DNA of 64,000 nucleotides, from the NCBI RefSeq assembly GCF_020172665.1, contig NZ_CP083985.1, positions 959,994-1,023,993 on the forward strand. Reading direction: 5' to 3'. Position 1 is the first letter of the stretch. Each line of letters starts with the position of its first letter. Below the pieces are notes generated by a model that worked only from the letters and a program-made list of their open reading frames with translations, ran no database searches and had not been told where the DNA came from. Origin of the DNA: [Mycobacterium] zoologicum (GTDB lineage Bacteria > Actinomycetota > Actinomycetes > Mycobacteriales > Mycobacteriaceae). Positions 1 through 6,617 of this stretch are shown in pieces. The position numbers and the translations under genes are program-made.

Positions 1-207
1 GCGGGCCATGAGGGCGCCCAGGCGTGTGTGTGCGACCTGACCACCCCGGTGGGGCTATCCCAGCCGACCGTATCGCACCACCTCAAAATCCTGGTCGAGG
101 CCGGCCTGCTGGAACGCACTCAGCGCGGCAAATGGGCCTACTACCGGTTAGTGCCCGCCACCCTGGATGTGCTCGGCGGGGTGTTCGCCCGCGCCAGCCA
201 CCGGTGA
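1..207 (+). CDS. ArsR-family metal-sensing regulator (3' part)
   Basis: This is the C-terminal 68 residues of an ArsR/SmtB winged-helix repressor whose start lies left of the window. The visible part begins before a CVCDL motif (residues 9-13 of the fragment). In ArsR proteins this motif at the start of helix alpha3 supplies the arsenite, antimonite or cadmium-binding cysteines. It continues into the recognition helix (SQPTVSHHLKIL) and the beta-wing (RGKWAYYRL), then stops shortly after, as the family usually does. It is convergent with ctpG. The metal cannot be fixed because the N-terminus is missing, but a soft-metal or arsenic sensor fits the surrounding metal genes. The family call is firm; the ligand is inference. 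Confidence 0.85.
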   Translation, partial: AGHEGAQACVCDLTTPVGLSQPTVSHHLKILVEAGLLERTQRGKWAYYRLVPATLDVLGGVFARASHR

Positions 208-236
208 CACGCATCCACTTCGCGGCTGAATGTGCG

Positions 237-277
237 CGGTTAGTCGACGGTTAGTCGGGGCTAAACAGGGCTAAACA
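237..277. repeat. Two adjacent tandem decamer pairs between arsR and ctpG
   Basis: CGGTTAGTCG occurs twice (237-246 and 248-257), followed directly by GGGCTAAACA twice (258-267 and 268-277). The second pair covers the ctpG stop codon at 271-273. The run sits where two convergent genes end. Its function is unknown; it may simply be slippage products. Confidence 0.5.
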
Positions 278-2637
278 CGCTTTGTCTTGGCGACTTGCAT
301 GCTGGCGCTAACTTCAGTCGCCCTGCGGCCGTCGGGTGTCTTGTGTTGCCCCGAGAGGGGTTTGAGGCGCCCGGCGCGCATACCGTTGGCGATGACGACC
401 ACTTCGGCAAGTTCGTGGACCAACACGACGGTAGCCAGGCCGAGGGTTCCGAACACCGCCAGCGGCATCAGCACTGTGATGATTGTCAGCGATAGCCCGA
501 CGTTTTGCAGCATGATCTGCCGGGAGCGTCGGGCGTGGTCTAGTGCTTGGGGCAGGTGACGCAGGTCTTGGCCCATCAGGGCGACGTCGGCGGTTTCGAT
601 CGCGACGTCGGTTCCCATGGCACCCATTGCGATTCCGAGGTCGGCGGCGGCTAGGGCAGGTGCATCGTTGACGCCGTCGCCGACCATCGCGGTGGGCCGC
701 TGGGCGCGCAGTTGTGCAATCAGGGCAGCCTTGTCTTCGGGGCGCAGTTCGGCATAAATGTGCTGGATTCCAGCTTGGGTGGCCAGCGCCGCAGCGGTGG
801 CAGGGTTGTCGCCGGTGAGCATCGCGACCTGGTAGCCGCGGTCGCGCAGTCCGGTGATGACCCCGGTGGCTTCTGGACGTAATTCGTCGCGGACGGCGAT
901 GGCACCGAGCAGCTGTCCACCGCGTTCGACGAGAACCGCTGTGGCCCCGGCTTGTTGCATGTGCGTCACGTGATCGGCAAGGTTGGCGGGGTCGATCCAG
1001 CCAGGCCGTCCCAGTCGGATGGCTTGCCCCTCGAGGTGGCCGGTCAGCCCAGCCCCAGGAACGGCATGCACGTCACTCGCGGCGGCCACCGGCGCTTGGG
1101 CAGCGGCGAGCACGGCCGCGGCCAGGGGGTGTTCACTGCGGGCCTCGAGCGCGGCCGCCACCGCCAGCACCTCCTCGCGGGTGGCGGCACTGGTGGTGGC
1201 GACGTCGATGACGACCGGCCGGTTGGCGGTCAACGTTCCGGTTTTGTCCAGGGCGACGGTGCCGATGGCGCCCAGGGCCTCCAGCGCGGCGCCGCCCTTG
1301 ATGAGTACGCCGAGTTTGGAAGCGGCGCCGATGCTCGCTACGACGGTGACGGGTACCGCGATGGCGAGCGCGCATGGGGAGGCTGCGACCAGCACCACCA
1401 GTGCGCGTTCGATCCAGACCACCGGGCTACCGAAGACGCTGCCGGCCCCGGCGATCAGCGCCCCGGTCATGATGATGCCGGGCACCAGCGGCCGCGCGAT
1501 GCGGTCGGCCAGGCGTTGGCTGGCGCCTTTGCGGGCTTGTTCGGCTTCCACGATGTGCACGATTCGCGCCAGCGAGTTGTCCTCAACGGTGGCGGTGACC
1601 TGAACCTGCAGCACTCCGGACCCGTTGATCGACCCGGCGAACACCTCATCACCGATTCCGGCCTCTACCGGCACCGATTCGCCGGTGATCGCCGAGATGT
1701 CTAGGGCGGTGTGCCCGGCACGAATAATGCCGTCGGTGGCCAGGCGTTCCCCGGCTTTGACAATCATCTGATCGCCGACGCGCAGTTCGGTTGTGGCGAT
1801 CTCGGTTTCGACACCGTCGCGCAGTACGGTGGCCTGGTCCGGCACCAGCGCCAGCAGGGCGCGCAGGCCGCGACGGGTGCGGGCCACCGCGTATTCCTCC
1901 AGGCCCTCGCTAACCGAGAACAAAAACGCCAGCATGGCGGCCTCACCGACCTGACCGAGTCCGACCGCGCCGAGCGCGGCGGTGGTCATCAACGTGCCGA
2001 CACCGAGGCGGCCCTCGGCCAGTCGCTTAGCGGTTGAAGGCACAAACGTCGAAGCACCCACCGCGAGCGCCACGACTTTCAATCCCAGTGCCACCGGCCC
2101 GAATGGAGTCAGCCACGCCGTCACCAGTGAGGCGCCCAGCATCACCCCGGAGAACGCGGCTCGCCGCAGCTTGGCGACGCCCCACAGCCGCTGCGACCCG
2201 GGCTGGCCGGTGTCGTGGTCACAGCAGCCGCCGCTTCCTTCCCCTGACCGTTGGGAAACCATGTCAGCGTGCCCACCTGATCGCGTCCGCGAGCTCCAGT
2301 CGAGAATTCGCTGCACCAGACCGGGGTTGCGCCCATCGACCGAGTGCGGTGCCCGCGGGGGCACCGACTTCGCAGGGATGTGCTCGGCGTCGGCGATCGC
2401 CGACAAGATGGCCGCGGTGTCGCAGCGCTCGGGCGAATACCAGACCACCACGGACGCCGTGCGGGGGTAGGCGTGGACGGTATCCACACCGGCCACCTTG
2501 GCGACCGTGTCCTCGATCGCGACAGCTCGCATCGCGTCGAAGTGAAACCAGGGCGCATGCACACGTATCCGTCCGGCGCCCGCGGACACTACGCTCAGTG
2601 CGGGCCCGGTATCGGTGGACGCTCCAGTAGTCTGCAC
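271..2637 (-). CDS. ctpG: Heavy-metal P1B-type ATPase CtpG
   Basis: This is a P-type ATPase of about 788 residues that should export soft metal cations such as Cd, Pb or Zn across the inner membrane. An N-terminal ferredoxin-like heavy-metal domain (about residues 15-80) has no CXXC; a CCDHD cluster follows near residue 135. Visible catalytic parts are the TGES actuator loop, the SPCALA transmembrane motif (SPC rather than the commoner CPC), DKTGT with the phosphorylated Asp near residue 464, and the GDGVNDAPAL hinge. The GTG at 2637 is chosen because GAGGAAGG lies just upstream; an in-frame start at 2682 lacks such a site. It follows the DUF1490 gene and cmtR on the same strand, as in the M. 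tuberculosis Rv1992c-Rv1994c operon, so CmtR control is expected. Identity is strong; exact metal specificity is inferred. Confidence 0.93.
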   Translation of the reverse strand: MQTTGASTDTGPALSVVSAGAGRIRVHAPWFHFDAMRAVAIEDTVAKVAGVDTVHAYPRTASVVVWYSPERCDTAAILSAIADAEHIPAKSVPPRAPHSVDGRNPGLVQRILDWSSRTRSGGHADMVSQRSGEGSGGCCDHDTGQPGSQRLWGVAKLRRAAFSGVMLGASLVTAWLTPFGPVALGLKVVALAVGASTFVPSTAKRLAEGRLGVGTLMTTAALGAVGLGQVGEAAMLAFLFSVSEGLEEYAVARTRRGLRALLALVPDQATVLRDGVETEIATTELRVGDQMIVKAGERLATDGIIRAGHTALDISAITGESVPVEAGIGDEVFAGSINGSGVLQVQVTATVEDNSLARIVHIVEAEQARKGASQRLADRIARPLVPGIIMTGALIAGAGSVFGSPVVWIERALVVLVAASPCALAIAVPVTVVASIGAASKLGVLIKGGAALEALGAIGTVALDKTGTLTANRPVVIDVATTSAATREEVLAVAAALEARSEHPLAAAVLAAAQAPVAAASDVHAVPGAGLTGHLEGQAIRLGRPGWIDPANLADHVTHMQQAGATAVLVERGGQLLGAIAVRDELRPEATGVITGLRDRGYQVAMLTGDNPATAAALATQAGIQHIYAELRPEDKAALIAQLRAQRPTAMVGDGVNDAPALAAADLGIAMGAMGTDVAIETADVALMGQDLRHLPQALDHARRSRQIMLQNVGLSLTIITVLMPLAVFGTLGLATVVLVHELAEVVVIANGMRAGRLKPLSGQHKTPDGRRATEVSASMQVAKTKRV

Positions 2638-2731
2638 GATCAACCTTCCTCGTGGATACGGGCGAACCGATTTTCGCCACAATCGGCCGTGGACTTACCC
2701 CGCCGCCGAGAAACCGGCGACGGCTCGTCAC

Positions 2732-3040
2732 TCAGCAGCAGTCGTCATCGTCGGTCTTGGCGCCAACCGGCGCAGCGGCATCCTCGCCGATGCGTTCGCG
2801 GGCCTCGGCGACCACGTCGGCGACTTTCAGCCGGGCCGACTCTGCTGCCACTTCTGCGCGTCGGGTTCCGCGCAGACCCCACTCGGTTGCGGTGACCGCG
2901 GCTCGGTGCACCGGAGCGGTTCCCACGGCCTTGCGCAGTATTTCGTAGGCGCTCACCCCGACCAGCCCGGTGAATACCGTCCCGGCCGCTCTAGCCATGA
3001 GTCCATGTGAAGCCACTGCTAACCCCTTCTGTTCGTTCAT
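2732..3040 (-). CDS. DUF1490 protein of the cmtR-ctpG operon (Rv1993c-like)
   Basis: This is a 102-residue protein with an alanine-rich N-terminal hydrophobic stretch (about residues 12-35), a basic amphipathic middle and an acidic metal-binding-looking tail ending DDDDCC. It lies between cmtR and ctpG on the same strand, matching Rv1993c in M. tuberculosis. The DUF1490 family is repeatedly paired with mycobacterial P-type ATPases. A role as a membrane-anchored metallochaperone feeding the pump is an inference from the context and the acidic Cys-Cys terminus. The ATG at 3040 is the only reasonable start. Confidence 0.88.
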   Translation of the reverse strand: MNEQKGLAVASHGLMARAAGTVFTGLVGVSAYEILRKAVGTAPVHRAAVTATEWGLRGTRRAEVAAESARLKVADVVAEARERIGEDAAAPVGAKTDDDDCC

Positions 3041-3090
3041 CTCACTGCGATTGAGCTACTGCGATCGTCGAGTTACCCGAGCAATCTCGG

Positions 3091-3447
3091 TCATCGACCA
3101 ACGGGTAGCTCGGCTGCTGCCGACATGACGTGCTCGTCGGCACAGGGTTGGTCGGTATCCACCGCGAGAACAACCTGGACCAATTCGCCCAAGGCCCGGG
3201 CGAGGTGGCTGTCGGCCAGCGCATAGCGAACCTGCCGACCCTCATAGGTGGCGATGACCAGCCCACAGCCCCGCAAACACGACAGGTGATTGGACACATT
3301 CGACCGCGTCAACTCCAGGTGTGCAGCCAGCTGGCCCGGATAGCACACCCCGTCTAGTAGGGCCACCAGAATCCGGCACCGTGTCGGGTCCGCCAGCGCC
3401 CGGCCCAGCCGGGCCAGCGCCGATTCCCGCCTCTCACACGTCAGCAT
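3091..3447 (-). CDS. cmtR: Cadmium/lead-sensing repressor CmtR
   Basis: This is an ArsR/SmtB winged-helix repressor of 118 residues, the same length as M. tuberculosis CmtR. The Cd/Pb ligands known for CmtR, Cys57, Cys61 and Cys102, all fall at the expected positions (helix LSCLRGCGL and tail QPC). The start MLTCE matches the M. tuberculosis protein as I recall it, so the ATG at 3447 is preferred over an in-frame upstream Met at 3537. It heads the cmtR-DUF1490-ctpG operon, and its promoter and operator region lies at 3451-3493. Metal binding should release the operator and derepress the operon. The C-terminal tail after Cys102 differs from the tuberculosis protein. Confidence 0.95.
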   Translation of the reverse strand: MLTCERRESALARLGRALADPTRCRILVALLDGVCYPGQLAAHLELTRSNVSNHLSCLRGCGLVIATYEGRQVRYALADSHLARALGELVQVVLAVDTDQPCADEHVMSAAAELPVGR

Positions 3448-3450
3448 GTA

Positions 3451-3493
3451 CCAAACAGTACAGTAGATGCTGATATAACAGCAAGGGCTGAAT
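3451..3493 (-). promoter_or_regulatory. cmtR promoter/operator, copy 1
   Basis: This AT-rich stretch lies immediately upstream of the cmtR ATG. It contains an imperfect palindrome, CTGTTATATCAG read on the minus strand (3470-3481, 10 of 12 positions symmetric). TATA-type repeats are what CmtR is known to bind. A diverged second copy lies at 5529-5571 in the same orientation, 34 of 43 positions identical. Confidence 0.6.
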
Positions 3494-3561
3494 TGTGTGG
3501 TACCGGTTCGCAAGCCCGCCGTCAGCCATGACATCACTCAGCTGGCCCGTCCCTGGAACGC

Positions 3562-4419
3562 TTATCGGCTGGTCGTGGGGTCCGCGCGATTTGCGTTGTG
3601 TGCGCGGCGTACGGCGCTGAGCTGTTGATCGTGGATCCACTGCTCGATGGGTCGGGTGTGGTCACGGCGCTGGGGAAACCGGCGTCCGATGCTGACGTAG
3701 ACCGCGTCGACTACGCGAGTTCGCGCGGGTGTTGCTGCCACGCTGTTCCAGATCCGGACGCGAGCATCGGCCAGGATGGCGGCCAAGGCGATCAGGTCGG
3801 GGTAGGCGGCGATATGCGTGTCAACGTCGTCGGGCGGCAACTCCGAGGGGCTTGTGCTGCGTGCCCACCAGCGGCGGATCCGCGCGGCATCCTTGACTGC
3901 GAACCGTGCGGTGCCGTTGTGACGGCGATGCAATCGGGCATGGTGCTGCGCGGCGGCCAGGACGAGGGGTGTGCAGTGCAGGTCGCGTTGATCTTCGAGG
4001 GTGTAGGTGCCCGGGCCGATCCATCGGCGGTGGCGGCGGCAGACGGTGGCGTAGTCGGGTAACCAGCAGTAGACAGGCTCGTAGACACCGCGGCGTGCCA
4101 TGCAGAGCCGGCAGGCGGGCCGCGCGTGGCGGCGTTGGCGGGTGGGGTCGCGGTCGCGGTTGGCCAGCCCGATGAGCCGGGCTTGAAGGGAGGCCACAGG
4201 CTGGCTGCTGACGGTTGCCAACCAGTCCGGCCGGGGACGGCAGATCGCAGGGCCGTCGGCCAGGTAGCGCCGCAGCTGCCGGGGTTCCAGGTGGTTAGCG
4301 TGCGCGAGGCGATCAAGATAGGACTGCACGGTTTCTGCGCGAAACGGTGTGACGGTTCGCGGTAACGGCGCCGTAGGCCCGATAGGCCACACCGGCCGGA
4401 TCGACGCCTCAGCTCGCAT
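3562..4419 (-). CDS. tniQ: TniQ/TnsD-family transposition protein
   Basis: This 285-residue protein has the TniQ N-terminal signature, a proline-rich start followed by an ETVQSYLDRLAHAN segment (about residues 29-42). A zinc ribbon follows (CRLCMARRG, then VCRRHRRWIG, about residues 102-133). TniQ proteins select target DNA for Tn7-, Tn5053- and Tn552-type transposons together with a TniB/TnsC ATPase. It starts inside the last codons of tniB (11-nt overlap), so the two are translationally coupled. The transposase gene of this element survives only as a 3' stub, so the module cannot move by itself. The gene stops about 70 bp upstream of the cmtR promoter on the same strand. Confidence 0.85.
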   Translation of the reverse strand: MRAEASIRPVWPIGPTAPLPRTVTPFRAETVQSYLDRLAHANHLEPRQLRRYLADGPAICRPRPDWLATVSSQPVASLQARLIGLANRDRDPTRQRRHARPACRLCMARRGVYEPVYCWLPDYATVCRRHRRWIGPGTYTLEDQRDLHCTPLVLAAAQHHARLHRRHNGTARFAVKDAARIRRWWARSTSPSELPPDDVDTHIAAYPDLIALAAILADARVRIWNSVAATPARTRVVDAVYVSIGRRFPQRRDHTRPIEQWIHDQQLSAVRRAHNANRADPTTSR

Positions 4420-5434
4420 GGCGTTGCGCCGATGTTTGGGCCGCGTAGTCGATGAGCACGGTGTCCATCAGATCTCGGGTGCCGCTCTCGGTTTCGTCGA
4501 GCATGCTGCGGATCGCCGCCGAGCGGATCAGGTGCGCCAGGCTTCCGATCATGCCGCCGGTGCGTTGATGCAGGTACTTGGCCTCGGCGACCAGCGTTCC
4601 GGCGTTGTGGCAGTGCAACCGCAGCGTGCCTTCCATCGCGGCCACCAACGACTTCCATTCCCCGGCATACGGGAACGGGCTGGTGTTGATCACCCCGCAA
4701 CGCCCGGCCAACTGGCGCCCGCGGGTGCCAGTGAACACCCCGGAGAGCTCCACGTCGATGCCCGCGTAAACGAAGGTGGCAGGTAGGTGTTCGGTGAAGT
4801 ACTTCAGGTGATCGGACAGTTCCTCGCCGGCGCGGGTATCGAGGTTGAGGTTGTGGATCTCGTCGACGATCACGATGTCGGTGCGGGCGTCGATGAGGAC
4901 CTGGCAGACGGCGTCGGCGATGTCGGTGACATTCATCCGCGGTTGCATCGGCGGAAGGCCCAGAAATCGGGCGAACTCCATCGCGAGTTTGCGCGGCGAG
5001 CCTTTCGGCGGCGCGGTCACGTAGACGACCGGGATCCGGGACTTGTCGGCGAATCGTGTCCGGATCCGCAGTTCGTGAAACCGGCCGAGCTGTTTGACCG
5101 CGGTGGTCTTCCCGGTCGCGGCCGCCCCGGAAATGATCAGCCCGCGCCGGGCGCCGATCTCGCGTTGGTTGAGCAGGGTCAACAGCCGGCCTTCGTTGGT
5201 GATGCGCTGGATCGCCGACGTGGTGACCACAACCAGTTCACTGTGGTGCGCTACACGGGCTTCGTTGTAGCTGGTCCGCTCGGTCTCCGACAGGGCGCTC
5301 CACTGCGCATCGGGCAGCAGGGTGAACTCGGGCGGGTCTGCATCAACGAAACGGCGCCAACCCTCCAGCGTGGTGGTGGGTTGGCGCCGGTCCTCGAGTT
5401 GGCTCACCGGCGCAAACGTGTTCACAGCCGCCAC
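4409..5434 (-). CDS. tniB: TniB/TnsC-like AAA ATPase of a transposon module
   Basis: This is a 341-residue AAA+ ATPase. The Walker A motif is GAAATGKTTAV (about residues 103-113) and the Walker B is DIVIVDEIHNL (about residues 185-195). TniB/TnsC proteins polymerise on target DNA and connect target selection by TniQ to the DDE transposase. The GTG start at 5434 overlaps the stop of the transposase remnant (5422-5424), the usual coupled order tniA-tniB-tniQ. The reading frame is intact with no visible lesion, although the upstream transposase has been cut away. The nearest promoter-like sequence is now the second copy of the cmtR promoter. Confidence 0.88.
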   Translation of the reverse strand: MAAVNTFAPVSQLEDRRQPTTTLEGWRRFVDADPPEFTLLPDAQWSALSETERTSYNEARVAHHSELVVVTTSAIQRITNEGRLLTLLNQREIGARRGLIISGAAATGKTTAVKQLGRFHELRIRTRFADKSRIPVVYVTAPPKGSPRKLAMEFARFLGLPPMQPRMNVTDIADAVCQVLIDARTDIVIVDEIHNLNLDTRAGEELSDHLKYFTEHLPATFVYAGIDVELSGVFTGTRGRQLAGRCGVINTSPFPYAGEWKSLVAAMEGTLRLHCHNAGTLVAEAKYLHQRTGGMIGSLAHLIRSAAIRSMLDETESGTRDLMDTVLIDYAAQTSAQRHAS

Positions 5435-5528
5435 GATTCAGCCTCCTTGCGTGCATCGAACACCGGAAGTGGAATGACCTGCGCGATCTCGATGTCCTCG
5501 CCGTCCTCCCCGCTGCCTGGTGGCTGGA
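5422..5528 (-). pseudogene. 3' stub of a TniA/MuA-type transposase
   Basis: In the frame ending at the TGA 5422-5424, the minus strand encodes about 33 residues including GEDIEIAQVIPLPVFDA. This resembles the extreme C-terminus of TniA-type integrases that precede tniB. Upstream the frame meets a stop at about 5544, inside the duplicated cmtR-promoter sequence, so the N-terminal DDE catalytic domain is gone. The junction coincides with the right edge of the promoter duplication. The assignment rests on position, overlap with tniB and the terminal motif. Confidence 0.6.
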
Positions 5529-5571
5529 CCAAATAGTACAGTCAACGCTGATATAATGGCAGGAGTTGAAT
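5529..5571 (-). promoter_or_regulatory. Diverged second copy of the cmtR promoter/operator
   Basis: Ungapped comparison with 3451-3493 gives 34 identical bases of 43, including the GCTGATATAA core and the AGTACAGT block. Similarity ends two bases before where the cmtR start codon would be, and the transposase stub begins there. It therefore looks like a promoter that has lost its own gene and now points into the tni genes. Confidence 0.6.
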
Positions 5572-5593
5572 CACCCTCCGATGCTCACGAGCC

Positions 5594-5748
5594 CGGATTC
5601 TGGCCGCCTACGGCGGCGTCTTCGTTGCCGGTTCGCCGGCCTGGGGCCGTGCTCCTCGATGGGTTGCGGCCCGGCCACTGGGATGTGATTGGCGCCCTGT
5701 CTGCCTGGTCGGCGTTGCCGTGATCGTGTATGCGATGCGGCCACTAAC
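5594..5748 (+). pseudogene. Frameshifted C-terminal remnant of a UPF0060 (YnfA) membrane protein
   Basis: Successive segments in two plus-strand frames rebuild the UPF0060 C-terminus. [15 protein letters not shown] is read in one frame (from 5603), [16 protein letters not shown] in the next (about 5650-5700), then [15 protein letters not shown] back in the first. UPF0060/YnfA proteins are four-helix small membrane proteins of the SMR-like type. They occur beside ArsR and arsenic or cadmium genes in mycobacteria (for example Rv2639c). Two compensating indels and the missing N-terminus make this a pseudogene fragment. Confidence 0.65.
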
Positions 5749-6007
5749 TTTCGGCCGCAACCGCCCGTCGTAGCGCGGCAAATATCAACTCGCGGGTGGG
5801 CAGGTCCAACCGACAGAAATCCCCTGTCGGCGGCTGATCGGGACACATCACATCGGTCCCGTCGATCAGCACCGACGGTGACGGAAACGGGCCGACGCGC
5901 TCAACGATCGCCGTATCGATCCCGAGTACGGCCAGACAGTCGACCAGCAATTCATGGGCCGCTGCCGCATTTGGGCAGTCTGAGCTGCTCAGAATCTCAA
6001 CACGCAT
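5744..6007 (-). CDS. Small thioredoxin-fold protein of the mycobacterial mercury-associated type
   Basis: This 87-residue protein begins with a beta strand and SSSDCPN, a thioredoxin-like active-site position with a single Cys. The mid-segment [13 protein letters not shown] and a CRLDLPTRE segment follow. Proteins with this pattern are usually annotated as alkylmercury lyase or 'DF family' in mycobacterial mercury operons, although they are much shorter than true MerB. I cannot confirm lyase activity. The ATG at 6007 has GGAGGG seven bases upstream, which decides it over the in-frame ATG at 6025. No merA or merR is visible nearby. Its 3' end overlaps the YnfA remnant on the other strand. Confidence 0.6.
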   Translation of the reverse strand: MRVEILSSSDCPNAAAAHELLVDCLAVLGIDTAIVERVGPFPSPSVLIDGTDVMCPDQPPTGDFCRLDLPTRELIFAALRRAVAAES

Positions 6008-6049
6008 TCCACGGCCCTCCAACATCCTCGGCAGCGGCACCTCACGTGA

Positions 6050-6326
6050 GTCACTTTCCGCGACCCGCTGACAGTTGTAGCCCGGGCTCGACACGCCGGG
6101 TAGCTCGGCCGTCGCGGGTACGTCGTGGCAGGCGCAGTCCGCGGCGGCGAGCTCGAGGCGGCTCGCCTTCGATCCCGCGGCCGCAAAGTGCGCCGAGACC
6201 TCTTCCAAAAAAGGCGATTTCCCTTTCCTGCCGGGCAACGGTCGCCTGCGGCCGCACCAATTCCGCGCGCTCCTGCACCGAACGCTGCTGTCCACGACCG
6301 GAATCAGTCCGTTGAGCGTCGACAGC
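6050..6326 (-). pseudogene. Degraded IS3-family transposase fragment
   Basis: One minus-strand frame gives an OrfA-like coiled-coil end (AELVRPQATVARQEREIAF, about 6266-6210). The neighbouring frame gives FLEEVSAHFAAAG (6211-6173), then LELAAADCACHDV and LPGVSSPGYNCQR (to about 6065). This reproduces the IS3 pattern in which OrfA ends in a leucine-zipper and FFA motif and OrfB begins with an LLGVSRSGYY-type segment. Neither frame continues into a DDE domain, so only the OrfA/OrfB junction survives. Confidence 0.55.
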
Positions 6327-6474
6327 CCCGCCGACACCGCCTGAACCGGACTCCGGGCCGAATGGTCGCAAACTGCCCAGAACACAACGGACCACGCGTT
6401 CCCAAATCGACGCGATCACGTTTCCACGGCTTCGCGCCTACCACTGTCTACCAGGAGCTCGAACTTTTTAGACA

Positions 6475-6519
6475 CGTCCCCGGGGGCGGGGGACCTGTGT
6501 GAATAGGTGTTGAAAACTC
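6475..6519. repeat. Small repeat, copy A (GC hairpin plus conserved tail)
   Basis: A GTCCCC...GGGGAC inverted repeat is followed by a conserved tail including GAATAGGTGTTGAAAAC. The 31 bases at 6489-6519 are identical to 12246-12276. The left arm of the longer palindrome seen in copy B is not preserved here. Apart from the IS3 remnant and this repeat, I see no gene between 6008 and 6617. Confidence 0.75.
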
Positions 6520-6617
6520 TAGTGGATGACCTGCGGGGGCCTGGTTCGCGGTGGTGGTGGCGCGCCGGGGACTGATCTTTGGTGTTGCCAGGGTTGAGTA
6601 TGGGCCTGATGAGAAGC

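Noticed and set aside
3562..5434. CRISPR-associated transposon (TniQ with Cascade or Cas12k)
   Set aside because: No cas gene and no CRISPR array exist in the window; the order tniA-tniB-tniQ fits Tn5053/Tn552-type elements.
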